This document shows, one piece after another, positions 18,142 through 26,355 of a stretch of 64,000 nt of DNA. The position numbers were made by a program, and so were the translations under genes. Every line of letters begins with the position of its first letter. Within the stretch, counting starts at the first letter, position 1. The stretch spans positions 179,671-243,670 of the forward strand of contig CAYPXY010000002.1 in assembly GCA_964414815.1 (NCBI GenBank), read 5' to 3'. The notes beneath the pieces were generated by a model. It worked only from the letters and a program-made list of their open reading frames with translations. It was not told the origin of the DNA and made no database searches. This DNA comes from Mariniblastus sp964414815 (lineage in GTDB: Bacteria; Planctomycetota; Planctomycetia; Pirellulales; Pirellulaceae).

Positions 18142-20367
18142 ATGATGATAATTCCGGTTCAACGATTAACAGTTTTTGGGGCGGCGCTTGCGCTGGTGGT
18201 CTTTTGCGCATTTTGTCCAGCTACAGTCGGCCAAACGCTTGAACCTCCAGCGATCGATCCGTCCCTCCCCGAAGGGACTCAGGTCGTGCTCCGGGCGGTT
18301 CGCGACGCGAATCCCCAGACGTCGATCGAACTGGTGCGGGCGCTCAATACGATGCTCGACCTCGACGAATATCAACACGCCAAATATTATCTCGCTCGTG
18401 TAAAAGCCTTAAACCTTGACGATCCGCAACGGTTTGAAGTCTACGAAGTATTTGGGTCGGATGTCTTTCTGAAACTGCATTCGATCGATGAGGTGCAACC
18501 GGAAGGTCGCGAATTTGCAAAACAGGTATTGAATGCCGCGCACGCATTGGCCACCAGTCCGGAGCGATTGCGCTCGCACGTCGAGCGGCTGAGCGACCAG
18601 GATATTTCAGCCCGTGCGGCCACGATTCGTACTTTGCGAAAGCTCGGTCCCGAAGCCACCGCCGAGATGTTGGCGACCTTCGCCGATCCAGATCGACAGA
18701 GCGAGTTTCCTTATGTCCGTCAGGCGTTGAAAGTCATGGGCGACGACGCGGTGCCTCCACTGCTCGGTGCCGCCCGGGCGTCCAATCTGCAGGTCCAAGC
18801 CGAAGCGGTTCGGGCGCTTGGACATTATCGATCATCCGAAGCAACGGACGCGATGATGCGAACCTATTTGTCACCGAAGTTGCCAGAGGCGTTGCGGCGA
18901 GTCGCCCTCGATTCGTTGATGCGAACACACGGGACGCCTGCCGATCCCAAGGTCGTTGAACACCGCTTCTACGAGCGGGCGAATGAGTTTCTGATGGGTA
19001 AACGGTTGTTGCCCCAAGGGTTGTCGGGGGAAGTGACGGTTTGGCAATGGGATGCAACCGCCAAACGGGTTCGACCGCTCAAGCTGCCGACCTCAAGCGC
19101 GCAACGTCTGGCCGCGTCGCAAATGGCCTCGGACTTGTATGAGATCAGTCCCCATTCGCCGCAGAACCGGGCGCTGTATTTGTTGACTTACCTGGAATCG
19201 ACCAAGCGAATTTCAGGTTCATCCAGTGAAGTCGCTGTCGAAACGATTCGCCAACATTTCGAAGGGCTTGAAGTCTCCGAAGTCGAGCAGGCGCTATCGG
19301 ATGCGATTCGCTTGAATCTCTATCCGGCGGCCACCGCTTGTTGTGAAATTTTAGGTCAGATCGGAGCCGCAGAGCTGGTGGTCAGTACCACCGACAAGCC
19401 GCGTCTGCTGGTCGAAGCCATTCAAACCGGTGATCGGCATGTGCAGGCTGCAGCGCTCGAAGCCATCCAGAAGCTCGACCCGAGGCAGGCTTATGTGGGC
19501 AGCAGTTTTGTGTTTTCGCTGGCGGTATTCATGGCCACCAGCGAAGGCCGTGGTGCGGGTCTGGTGGGAGACAATCGCAGTGATGTCGCTCAAACCTATG
19601 CGGCGCTCCTTCAGGCCGCTCGACTGAGTGGAAAGTCGGCATCGACCGGGCAAGATATTTTCCAGCAGGCGATTGAGAACCCGGATGTCGAGTTCGTGGT
19701 ACTCACGGACAGTCTCCATCGACCGGACTACCTGGAACTGATTCAGCAGCTTCGCAAGGACATGCGGACGAAGCGATTGCCCATCGCCTTGCTGACTCGT
19801 GACACGGACAGCACCACGCGGGTGCAACGCTTAACATCCAGCGATTCCTTATTTTTGACGTTGCCGATGACGCTTGAGCCAGAGCATGTCGCGTTGCAGG
19901 TGCAGCGGATTCAAGCATTGATTGACCCTTGGCCGGTCTCCGCACTCGATCGCCAGCGTCATGCTTCATTGGCCATCGAATGGCTGGCGAAGATCGCGAG
20001 CGACCGAGCCAACTACCGATTCTACGATTTGGGGAGCCGCCATACAGAACTGGCTCGCATTCTTTATGTTCCCGGCCACACGGAGTCGGGCGGTCGAATC
20101 CTGAAACAACTTGGGACACCATCGGCTCAGCGAGAATTGCTGAATTTCATCGGACAAAGCAATTTTCCTCTCGAAGCCCGTCAGGCGGCGGCTCAAGCCT
20201 TCGTTGAAGCCATCAAGGCGGGCGGCGCACTGCTAACCCGCGAGGAAATTTTGCGGCAGTACGATCGCTACAATGCCAGTGCCCATGAGCCAGTTGAAAT
20301 CCAGCAACTGCTCGGCTCCGTTCTCGATGCACTGGAGGCTCAGGCCGGTCCACGAAAAGACCGGTAG
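18142..20367 (+). CDS. Secreted HEAT-repeat protein with degenerate receiver-like domain
   Basis: A protein of about 741 residues. A signal peptide (LTVFGAALALVVFCAFCPATVGQ) directs export. Residues about 100-300 form HEAT-like helical repeats (ISARAATIRTLRKLGPEA; LQVQAEAVRALGHYRSSEA), with more helical repeats around 350-450. Residues about 500-600 resemble a response-regulator receiver: FVVLTDSLHRPDYLELIQQL then PIALLTRDTD, matching the Asp strand and the Thr strand, but the usual KP loop reads LPM. It is therefore probably a pseudo-receiver, and it would be outside the cytoplasm, which is unusual. ATG at 18142 or 18145 are equivalent starts; TTG at 18136 is possible. A stand-alone gene with no clear promoter or SD. 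Confidence 0.75.
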   Translation: MMIIPVQRLTVFGAALALVVFCAFCPATVGQTLEPPAIDPSLPEGTQVVLRAVRDANPQTSIELVRALNTMLDLDEYQHAKYYLARVKALNLDDPQRFEVYEVFGSDVFLKLHSIDEVQPEGREFAKQVLNAAHALATSPERLRSHVERLSDQDISARAATIRTLRKLGPEATAEMLATFADPDRQSEFPYVRQALKVMGDDAVPPLLGAARASNLQVQAEAVRALGHYRSSEATDAMMRTYLSPKLPEALRRVALDSLMRTHGTPADPKVVEHRFYERANEFLMGKRLLPQGLSGEVTVWQWDATAKRVRPLKLPTSSAQRLAASQMASDLYEISPHSPQNRALYLLTYLESTKRISGSSSEVAVETIRQHFEGLEVSEVEQALSDAIRLNLYPAATACCEILGQIGAAELVVSTTDKPRLLVEAIQTGDRHVQAAALEAIQKLDPRQAYVGSSFVFSLAVFMATSEGRGAGLVGDNRSDVAQTYAALLQAARLSGKSASTGQDIFQQAIENPDVEFVVLTDSLHRPDYLELIQQLRKDMRTKRLPIALLTRDTDSTTRVQRLTSSDSLFLTLPMTLEPEHVALQVQRIQALIDPWPVSALDRQRHASLAIEWLAKIASDRANYRFYDLGSRHTELARILYVPGHTESGGRILKQLGTPSAQRELLNFIGQSNFPLEARQAAAQAFVEAIKAGGALLTREEILRQYDRYNASAHEPVEIQQLLGSVLDALEAQAGPRKDR

Positions 20368-20643
20368 CAGTCGAGGGAAGCCATCCGGATCGCTGAACCA
20401 TTGAAGACATTGGTTCTACATTTTTTCGTGAATGGTTTCCGAGGTGCTATCACTCGCCAATTTGACCCTGCTCCAGGATTTGGGTAGGATGGGCGGCCGC
20501 CCAATCGCGCCTCACTTGTTGCGTTACGCTTTCTCTGATCATGGTTTGGATCCACTGCTGAGCTCGCGCTGTTTTATCGGCCTGTTTTCTGTTCCTGACG
20601 ACCGTTGTCACGAATGGCAAACTACATTCCTGGAGATCTTGCA

Positions 20644-22281
20644 ATGTCTTTGTTGACTTTTTTTGCCCAGTCGTTGAATCAAATAGCGGACATGCCAAAG
20701 CGGCTGCTCCGTAGACGTGCCACTTTGAATCGAGAATGGAAAAGGGAATGGAAAAGGGAGCGGAATCGAACTCGCTCAAAACGTATGGAACCGAGCTATG
20801 AGCTTTTCGAGGCGCGGCAGCTTCTGACGACCTTCTATCTCGATCCGGCAGGAACTTTTTGGATTGGCGGAACGCAGGGCGACGATACCATGCTGGCGGA
20901 AATCGTTCAGTCGAATGTTCGCTTCACGATCAACGGTACGTCTCAGAGCAAGCCCGTTTCGCAAGTCAACGCACTGGTGTTTTTGGGACGCCATGGTGAC
21001 GACCACATGACCAACGAAACTTCGATTCCCAGTGAAATGTATGGCGGTCCTGGGAATGACACCTTGATCGGTGGTTTTGGCGACGATGTACTGGTGGGAA
21101 ACCTGGGGACCGATACGATGTTTGGGCGGGCGGGTAACGACATCTTTTACGGTTCGAAAGACATCGACATCATGGATGGGGGAGATGGAGACGATCGGAT
21201 GTATGGAGGCTATGGAGGAAAAAACACGATCCGGGGTGGCAATGGTGACGATTTGATCTATGCCGGGGATAGGGGCGATGAGATTTGGGGTGGATTGGGC
21301 AACGATCTCATCTTGGGTGGCCCTGGAAACGATATTATCTACGGCGGGCCGGGAACCAATGTGATTCGCGGCAATGGAGGCGATGATTCACTGTATGCCG
21401 AAAGTGGACAAAGCGAACTGATCGGCGGGCCAGGCAATGATGGACTGTTTCTCTTTGGCGGACCGGGTGGAGACAATCATTTGAGACCTGGACCGGGCAA
21501 AGACCGGATCCTGATCATGGGCGGCCAGGCTTTACCTTCGTCCGGCAACTTATCCAGTGAGGATGTGGTGATTCGGTTTGTCAATCGCAGCTCCAGTTGG
21601 ACTTACAAGGAAATTGAGGCATTTGATCGAGGACTCCGTGCCTTGCATCATCGAACGGGCGGAACCCAAATTTTGCGGGATACAACCTCTAGCGATCCGC
21701 TTGTCATCGCCAAGTACACCAAGACCGATTCGGCCATGATGGGGGCGCCCGGGCTGAATTACCATGCGGTTTCGGTCAAGGTGAATCCTGGTGGGACGCA
21801 CACGGCGACCTATACTCGCGAGATTCGGATGGCGGATTTCAATGAAAATGATTCCCATGAATATTCGTACGCGGGGGTATTGCTGATTCACGAAATCTCC
21901 CATAGTTGGGACTCGAATTGGGAAATCAGTCGGGTCGTCAATCGCGGTGCGATTTGGGATCAGTTTGCAGCCAATAGTGGCTGGACCACTGTGAATCCAG
22001 GCAGCTCCGGGTACACCCCGGGAGGAACACCCACCCAGGAAGTCTTTGAATATGTGGTCAGCGGAGGTAATATTACGATTCCGACACGCAACTGGTGGTA
22101 CCGAAATGGTGTTTCGTTTGCCCGATCATACGGAACCGAGAATGCCAAGGAGGACTGGGGCGTGACCTGGGAGTATATCTTTTTTGAAGAAGTCTACGGA
22201 GCCTCTCCATCGACTTTCAATTATGTGAATGTGCCAGGCAAGGTGGCAAAGGTGAATGAACTTTTTTCTGCCTTGTCCTGA
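20644..22281 (+). CDS. LEPR-XLL-type secreted RTX protein with metallopeptidase-like C-terminus
   Basis: A 545-residue exported protein. After a basic N-terminus, SYELFEARQLL (about residues 51-61) matches the planctomycete LEPR-XLL N-terminal motif. Residues about 120-290 hold many RTX nonapeptides (GGPGNDTLIGG, GGDGDDRMYGG, GGPGNDIIYGG), which bind calcium and fold outside the cell. The C-terminal region has LLIHEISHSWD (about 415-425), an HExxH-like zinc site with an Asp nearby, suggesting a metallopeptidase or a related fold. ATG at 20644 is preferred because GGAG lies upstream; an earlier ATG in frame lacks support. No type I secretion genes are adjacent. Peptidase activity is inferred from one motif. 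Confidence 0.8.
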   Translation: MSLLTFFAQSLNQIADMPKRLLRRRATLNREWKREWKRERNRTRSKRMEPSYELFEARQLLTTFYLDPAGTFWIGGTQGDDTMLAEIVQSNVRFTINGTSQSKPVSQVNALVFLGRHGDDHMTNETSIPSEMYGGPGNDTLIGGFGDDVLVGNLGTDTMFGRAGNDIFYGSKDIDIMDGGDGDDRMYGGYGGKNTIRGGNGDDLIYAGDRGDEIWGGLGNDLILGGPGNDIIYGGPGTNVIRGNGGDDSLYAESGQSELIGGPGNDGLFLFGGPGGDNHLRPGPGKDRILIMGGQALPSSGNLSSEDVVIRFVNRSSSWTYKEIEAFDRGLRALHHRTGGTQILRDTTSSDPLVIAKYTKTDSAMMGAPGLNYHAVSVKVNPGGTHTATYTREIRMADFNENDSHEYSYAGVLLIHEISHSWDSNWEISRVVNRGAIWDQFAANSGWTTVNPGSSGYTPGGTPTQEVFEYVVSGGNITIPTRNWWYRNGVSFARSYGTENAKEDWGVTWEYIFFEEVYGASPSTFNYVNVPGKVAKVNELFSALS

Positions 22282-22326
22282 TGCAGAACCTGCCTTGTCC
22301 TGATGCAGACCCCGCTTTGACCTTGA

Positions 22327-23322
22327 ATGACCAACCACGCTGAAATTGAAGAACTGTCGGCTCGAATTGCAACGGCCAGTCAGCCGCTGCGAAACCTGAT
22401 CGCCGAAATGGGAAAAGTAATCGTCGGACAAGACGTTCTGATCCAGCGGATGCTGATCGGTCTGCTTGCCAACGGCCATCTGCTGATCGAAGGTGTCCCT
22501 GGCCTGGCCAAGACCACGGCGGTCGCGTGCCTGGCCAAAGGCATTTCAACCGATTTCCAGCGGTTGCAGTTCACTCCCGATCTGCTTCCCGCCGACCTGA
22601 TCGGCACCCTGATCTATCGCCCGCAGGACCAGCAGTTCGCGGTCCAGAAAGGGCCTGTGTTTTCCAACCTGGTCCTGGCTGACGAAATCAACCGGGCACC
22701 CGCCAAGGTCCAAAGTGCGCTGCTTGAAGCGATGCAGGAACGCCAGGTGACCATCGGCGGCGAAACGTATCCGCTGCCCGAGCCGTTTCTGGTTCTGGCC
22801 ACCCAAAATCCGGTGGAACAGGAAGGCACCTATCCGCTGCCGGAGGCTCAGACGGATCGATTCATGCTGAAAGTCATCGTCGATTATCCGGATCGGAATC
22901 AGGAACTGGAAATCGTGCGCCGGATGTCCCGAATCAAGCCCGATCTCTCGATTGAACCGGCCATGTCTCCCGATCAGTTACTGACCGCCCGCAAGTTGGT
23001 GGACGAGATTTATATCGATCCGAAGGTGGAAGAGTACATCGTCGATCTGGTGATCGCCACACGCCGCCCCGAAACCTGCGGACTGAAGATTCGCGATTGG
23101 ATTCAGTTTGGTGCGTCGCCACGAGCCTCGATCTATCTGGGGCTGGCCGCCAAAGCCAATGCGTTTTTGCACGGGCGCGGCTATGTCATCCCCCAGGATG
23201 TCAAAGATCTGGCGCTCGACGTATTGCGCCATCGCATTATGATCTCCTACGAAGCAGAAGCGGAAAACAAAACCGCCGACGATATCGTCAAAGCAATATT
23301 GAACCAGGTGCGAGTGCCGTAG
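22327..23322 (+). CDS. MoxR-family AAA+ ATPase (cluster 1)
   Basis: A 331-residue MoxR ATPase. Walker A is EGVPGLAKTTAV (about residues 58-69), Walker B is LVLADEINRAPAKVQSALLE, and sensor 1 is LATQNPVEQEGTYPLPEAQTDRF, all intact. MoxR proteins act as chaperones that mature or activate von Willebrand A-domain partners. The partner genes follow directly on the same strand: DUF58, BatD-like, and two VWA proteins, forming a classic MoxR/Bat operon. A second MoxR with the same layout is encoded on the opposite strand at 34933-35997. Leader repeats (CTGCCTTGTCCTGATGCAG twice) lie at 22271-22310, at the junction with the RTX gene. Confidence 0.93.
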   Translation: MTNHAEIEELSARIATASQPLRNLIAEMGKVIVGQDVLIQRMLIGLLANGHLLIEGVPGLAKTTAVACLAKGISTDFQRLQFTPDLLPADLIGTLIYRPQDQQFAVQKGPVFSNLVLADEINRAPAKVQSALLEAMQERQVTIGGETYPLPEPFLVLATQNPVEQEGTYPLPEAQTDRFMLKVIVDYPDRNQELEIVRRMSRIKPDLSIEPAMSPDQLLTARKLVDEIYIDPKVEEYIVDLVIATRRPETCGLKIRDWIQFGASPRASIYLGLAAKANAFLHGRGYVIPQDVKDLALDVLRHRIMISYEAEAENKTADDIVKAILNQVRVP

Positions 23323-23357
23323 CAACTTGGTGCTTTCCCCACCCAACGACCACGATC

Positions 23358-24254
23358 ATGCCTTCCGAGGAATTGTTTCAGCGAATTCGCCGTATCAAGT
23401 TCCGTATCTCTCATCTCGTTGACGAGATGCTGGGCGGACAATACCACTCCGCCTTCAAGGGACGCGGAATCGAGTTCGAGGAAGTTCGCGAGTATCAGAT
23501 CGGGGACGATGTTCGTGCCATCGACTGGAACGTGACCGCTCGCACGGGCAAACCGTACATCAAGCGTTTTCGTGAGGAGCGTGAACTGGCCGTACAACTG
23601 CTGGTCGACCTGAGTCCGTCCCAAGATCTGGGAACCCATCACCAGACCAAGCGGGAACTCGTTACCGAAATCGGAGGTGCGCTGGCATTTGCCGCCATCA
23701 AGAATAACGACAAGGTCGGCTTGACGCTCTTTTCAGATGAAATCGAACTGTCGGTCCCTCCCAAAAAAGGGTCGCGGCATGGGCTGCGGCTCATTCGGGA
23801 ATTGCTCTATACCGAGCCGGTAGGGCAGGGGACCGACCTGAAAAAAGCCATCGAGCATTTGCTGCGAAAAGCAAAGCGGCGGAGCATCGTGTTCCTGATC
23901 AGCGATTTTCTCGACCAGGAGGATTACGAGTCGGCTTTGCGAATCGCGGCCAGGAAGCACGATATCGTTCCCATCGTCGTCTCCGACCGGCGGGAGCAGT
24001 CGATACCGAATGTCGGCCTGATACGACTGCGAAACGCAGAAACGGGTAAAAGGGTGGTCTTTGATTCGGCCAGCCGAAAAAATCGGGAACAATTCGAAAA
24101 AATTGCCAGGGAATCGGCCGCGAAGCGCGACCAGTTCTTCAGGCGGCTGAAGTTGACTCCGGTTCAGCTCTGGACAGGGCAAGATTTTGTTGAGCCACTG
24201 GTCAAATTCTTTCGCAGCCGAGAACATTCGCCCCGGTCTCGCAGGCGAAGGTAA
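23358..24254 (+). CDS. DUF58 protein (cluster 1)
   Basis: A 298-residue DUF58 protein. The signature GRGIEFEEVREYQIGDDVRAIDW (abridged here) spans about residues 35-58. The C-terminal half has a VWA-like fold (QLLVDLSPSQDLG, FLISDFLD) as usual for the family. The protein is soluble and probably works with the MoxR ATPase encoded 35 bases upstream. ATG at 23358 opens the family-typical N-terminus; the longer open frame overlaps the MoxR gene and is not used. Its stop overlaps the next start as TAATG. Confidence 0.9.
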   Translation: MPSEELFQRIRRIKFRISHLVDEMLGGQYHSAFKGRGIEFEEVREYQIGDDVRAIDWNVTARTGKPYIKRFREERELAVQLLVDLSPSQDLGTHHQTKRELVTEIGGALAFAAIKNNDKVGLTLFSDEIELSVPPKKGSRHGLRLIRELLYTEPVGQGTDLKKAIEHLLRKAKRRSIVFLISDFLDQEDYESALRIAARKHDIVPIVVSDRREQSIPNVGLIRLRNAETGKRVVFDSASRKNREQFEKIARESAAKRDQFFRRLKLTPVQLWTGQDFVEPLVKFFRSREHSPRSRRRR

Positions 24255-25282
24255 TGACGATGAATCCATCACACATCCTATTTCGAATTTTCTGGGTGTC
24301 AGCAGCAGGTTTGCTGCTGAGTCCGTTGGTGCCGAGTCCATTGGCGCCGAGTCCGTTGGCATTTTCGCAGGATACAGAAAATCGGTTCTCCGTTTCGGCG
24401 GCTGTCGATCGCCAGCACATTCAGGTTGCCGATCCGTTCGAGTTCTCGATCACCGTTGTGGTGCCGAACGATGTTTCCGTCCAGTTTCCTTCTGCGACCA
24501 AAACGATTGGCCTGTTTGAAGTAATTTCCGTCTCGGACCAGTTTGATATTCCATCGGGGTCCGATACTCCATCGGGGTCCGATATTCCATCGGGGTCCGG
24601 TCGAATCTGGAAGCGGATCTATGGTCTCGAGACGCTCGAAAGCGGTGCCCTTGAGATTCCACCTCAAACCATTCAAGTCGGCGAGCAGTCGGTGCTTACC
24701 GAAGCGATTGGGTTGAAGGTTTGCAGTTCCATTACCGACGATGCAGACCCGCTGCAGCCGCAACCGCTTAAAGGGCCGATCGAGATCCCGTTTCCTGAGC
24801 CTGGCGGAAACTGGGCGACACCACTGGTGGTCGGTATCTCCGCGCTGGCCGTAGCCGCATGGTTGATTTATGGGGCCCGCAAACCCAAGGCTTTGAATTC
24901 GAAAAATTGGGCGATGCGGCGGCTTGGCGAGATCCGGCAGTCGTCTGATTTCCAGAATCGGCGATCCGAGGTGGTGCTGCCTCAGCTGGCTGAGCTTGTT
25001 CGCGAGTATATCCACCGGCGGTTCGGCATTGCCGCCCCCCGCTTGACCACCGATGAGTTTCTGCAAATGGCTCGCACCCATCCGCGATTGGGCTCCCTAC
25101 AACAGAATGAACTCGATGAATTTTTAGTCGAAGTTGATCGGGTCAAGTTTGCCAATCTGCAACCCAGCGATGACCGAATCGATGTTGCGGTCCACCGCGT
25201 CATCCATTTTGTTGAAGTCTCCAGTGAAACAATCAAAATGGCCTCGTCCGCCGGCCAGCAGGAATCGGGAGGCGGCGATTAA
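24254..25282 (+). CDS. BatD/DUF4381-like membrane protein with signal peptide
   Basis: A 342-residue protein. A signal peptide is extended by a repeated SPLxPSPLA segment, from near-tandem CCGAGTCCRTTGGC DNA. An exported beta-rich domain follows, interrupted by a three-fold PSGSDI repeat (24548-24600), then one membrane helix (VVGISALAVAAWLIYGA, about 190-206). The cytoplasmic tail (LAELVREYIHRRFGIAAPRLTTDEF) resembles the DUF4381/BatD tail. It sits between DUF58 and BatA-like genes, overlapping the starts on both sides (TAATG), so it belongs to the operon. The two short tandem repeats are likely to vary in copy number between strains. Confidence 0.78.
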   Translation: MTMNPSHILFRIFWVSAAGLLLSPLVPSPLAPSPLAFSQDTENRFSVSAAVDRQHIQVADPFEFSITVVVPNDVSVQFPSATKTIGLFEVISVSDQFDIPSGSDTPSGSDIPSGSGRIWKRIYGLETLESGALEIPPQTIQVGEQSVLTEAIGLKVCSSITDDADPLQPQPLKGPIEIPFPEPGGNWATPLVVGISALAVAAWLIYGARKPKALNSKNWAMRRLGEIRQSSDFQNRRSEVVLPQLAELVREYIHRRFGIAAPRLTTDEFLQMARTHPRLGSLQQNELDEFLVEVDRVKFANLQPSDDRIDVAVHRVIHFVEVSSETIKMASSAGQQESGGGD

Positions 25283-26355
25283 TGTTTCATCATCCGTGGT
25301 TACTGCTGTTGCTGCTTTTATTGCCCTGGATCGGCTGGCGGAAATGGCAGGGGCAGCGCGCGAACTTCACGACGTTCAGTACAACCGCTTTCGCGGAGCA
25401 GTTGCGTCCGACACTGAGAGAGCGGCTGATGTGGCTTCCGGGGCTGTTGCACTTGCTCGCGATGGGACTGCTGATCGTTGCGCTGGCCGGTCCGCGAGCC
25501 ATCCTGGAGAGAACCGTTACCCATTCCGATGGGATTGCGATTCAATTGGTGGTCGACCTGAGCAGCAGCATGTTGGCTCGGGATTTTCAAGTCAATGACC
25601 AGGCCGTCGACCGTCTGACAGCGGTCAAGGAAGTCGTCGGGCGTTTTGTGCTGGGAGATCAATCGTTGCAGGGACGAAGCAACGACTTGATCGGGCTGAT
25701 TACTTTTGCCCGATTCGCCGACAACGTGACGCCATTGACGCTCGATCATGGGTTTCTGGTTTCCAGGCTGGAAGAATCTGAAATCGTCATGCAACGACGC
25801 GAAGACGGTACTGCGATCGGTGATGCGCTGGCACTGGCGGTTGAAAAACTGACGGCCATCGACCGAAAGACCAGCCACAATATCAAAAGCCGTATCATCA
25901 TTTTGTTGACCGACGGCGAGAATACCGCAGGCGAACTTGAGCCCTTGCAGGCGGCGGAGTTGGCGAAAGCGGTCGGCATCAAGGTCTACACCATCGGGGC
26001 TGGAACGCGAGGACAGGCGCCCTTTCCCTTTGTCGATCCGTTCTCGGGTCGCGAGGGGCTGCAAATGGTACAGGTGAAAATCGACGAAGCGACGCTCAGC
26101 CGGATTGCGGCCATCACGGGAGGGGAGTATTTTCGGGCGACCGATACGCAGACGCTGGAGAGAATCTACGATGAAGTCGATCGGCTGGAGAAATCAAAGG
26201 TGGAGGATCGAGTTTATATCGACTACCGCGAACTGGCGATTGAACCCATGAAATGGGGCAGGTGGAGTTTGCCCCCGCTGGCGTACTGGCCGCTGGGGCT
26301 GCTGGCAGCTCATTTGTTGCTCAAGCGAACTTGGTTAAGGGAGTTTGGTGTGTAA
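25282..26355 (+). CDS. BatA-like von Willebrand A membrane protein
   Basis: A 357-residue protein with two N-terminal hydrophobic segments, a VWA domain from about residue 85 to 290 and a C-terminal helix pair near 325-345. The MIDAS motif is VVDLSSSMLA (DxSxS), the second Asp site is LLTDGEN, and the Thr is in DGTAIGDAL, so metal binding should be intact. BatA-type proteins are thought to form a membrane-associated VWA complex served by MoxR and linked in other bacteria to stress tolerance. The stop is adjacent to the start of the next VWA gene. Confidence 0.87.
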   Translation: MFHHPWLLLLLLLLPWIGWRKWQGQRANFTTFSTTAFAEQLRPTLRERLMWLPGLLHLLAMGLLIVALAGPRAILERTVTHSDGIAIQLVVDLSSSMLARDFQVNDQAVDRLTAVKEVVGRFVLGDQSLQGRSNDLIGLITFARFADNVTPLTLDHGFLVSRLEESEIVMQRREDGTAIGDALALAVEKLTAIDRKTSHNIKSRIIILLTDGENTAGELEPLQAAELAKAVGIKVYTIGAGTRGQAPFPFVDPFSGREGLQMVQVKIDEATLSRIAAITGGEYFRATDTQTLERIYDEVDRLEKSKVEDRVYIDYRELAIEPMKWGRWSLPPLAYWPLGLLAAHLLLKRTWLREFGV

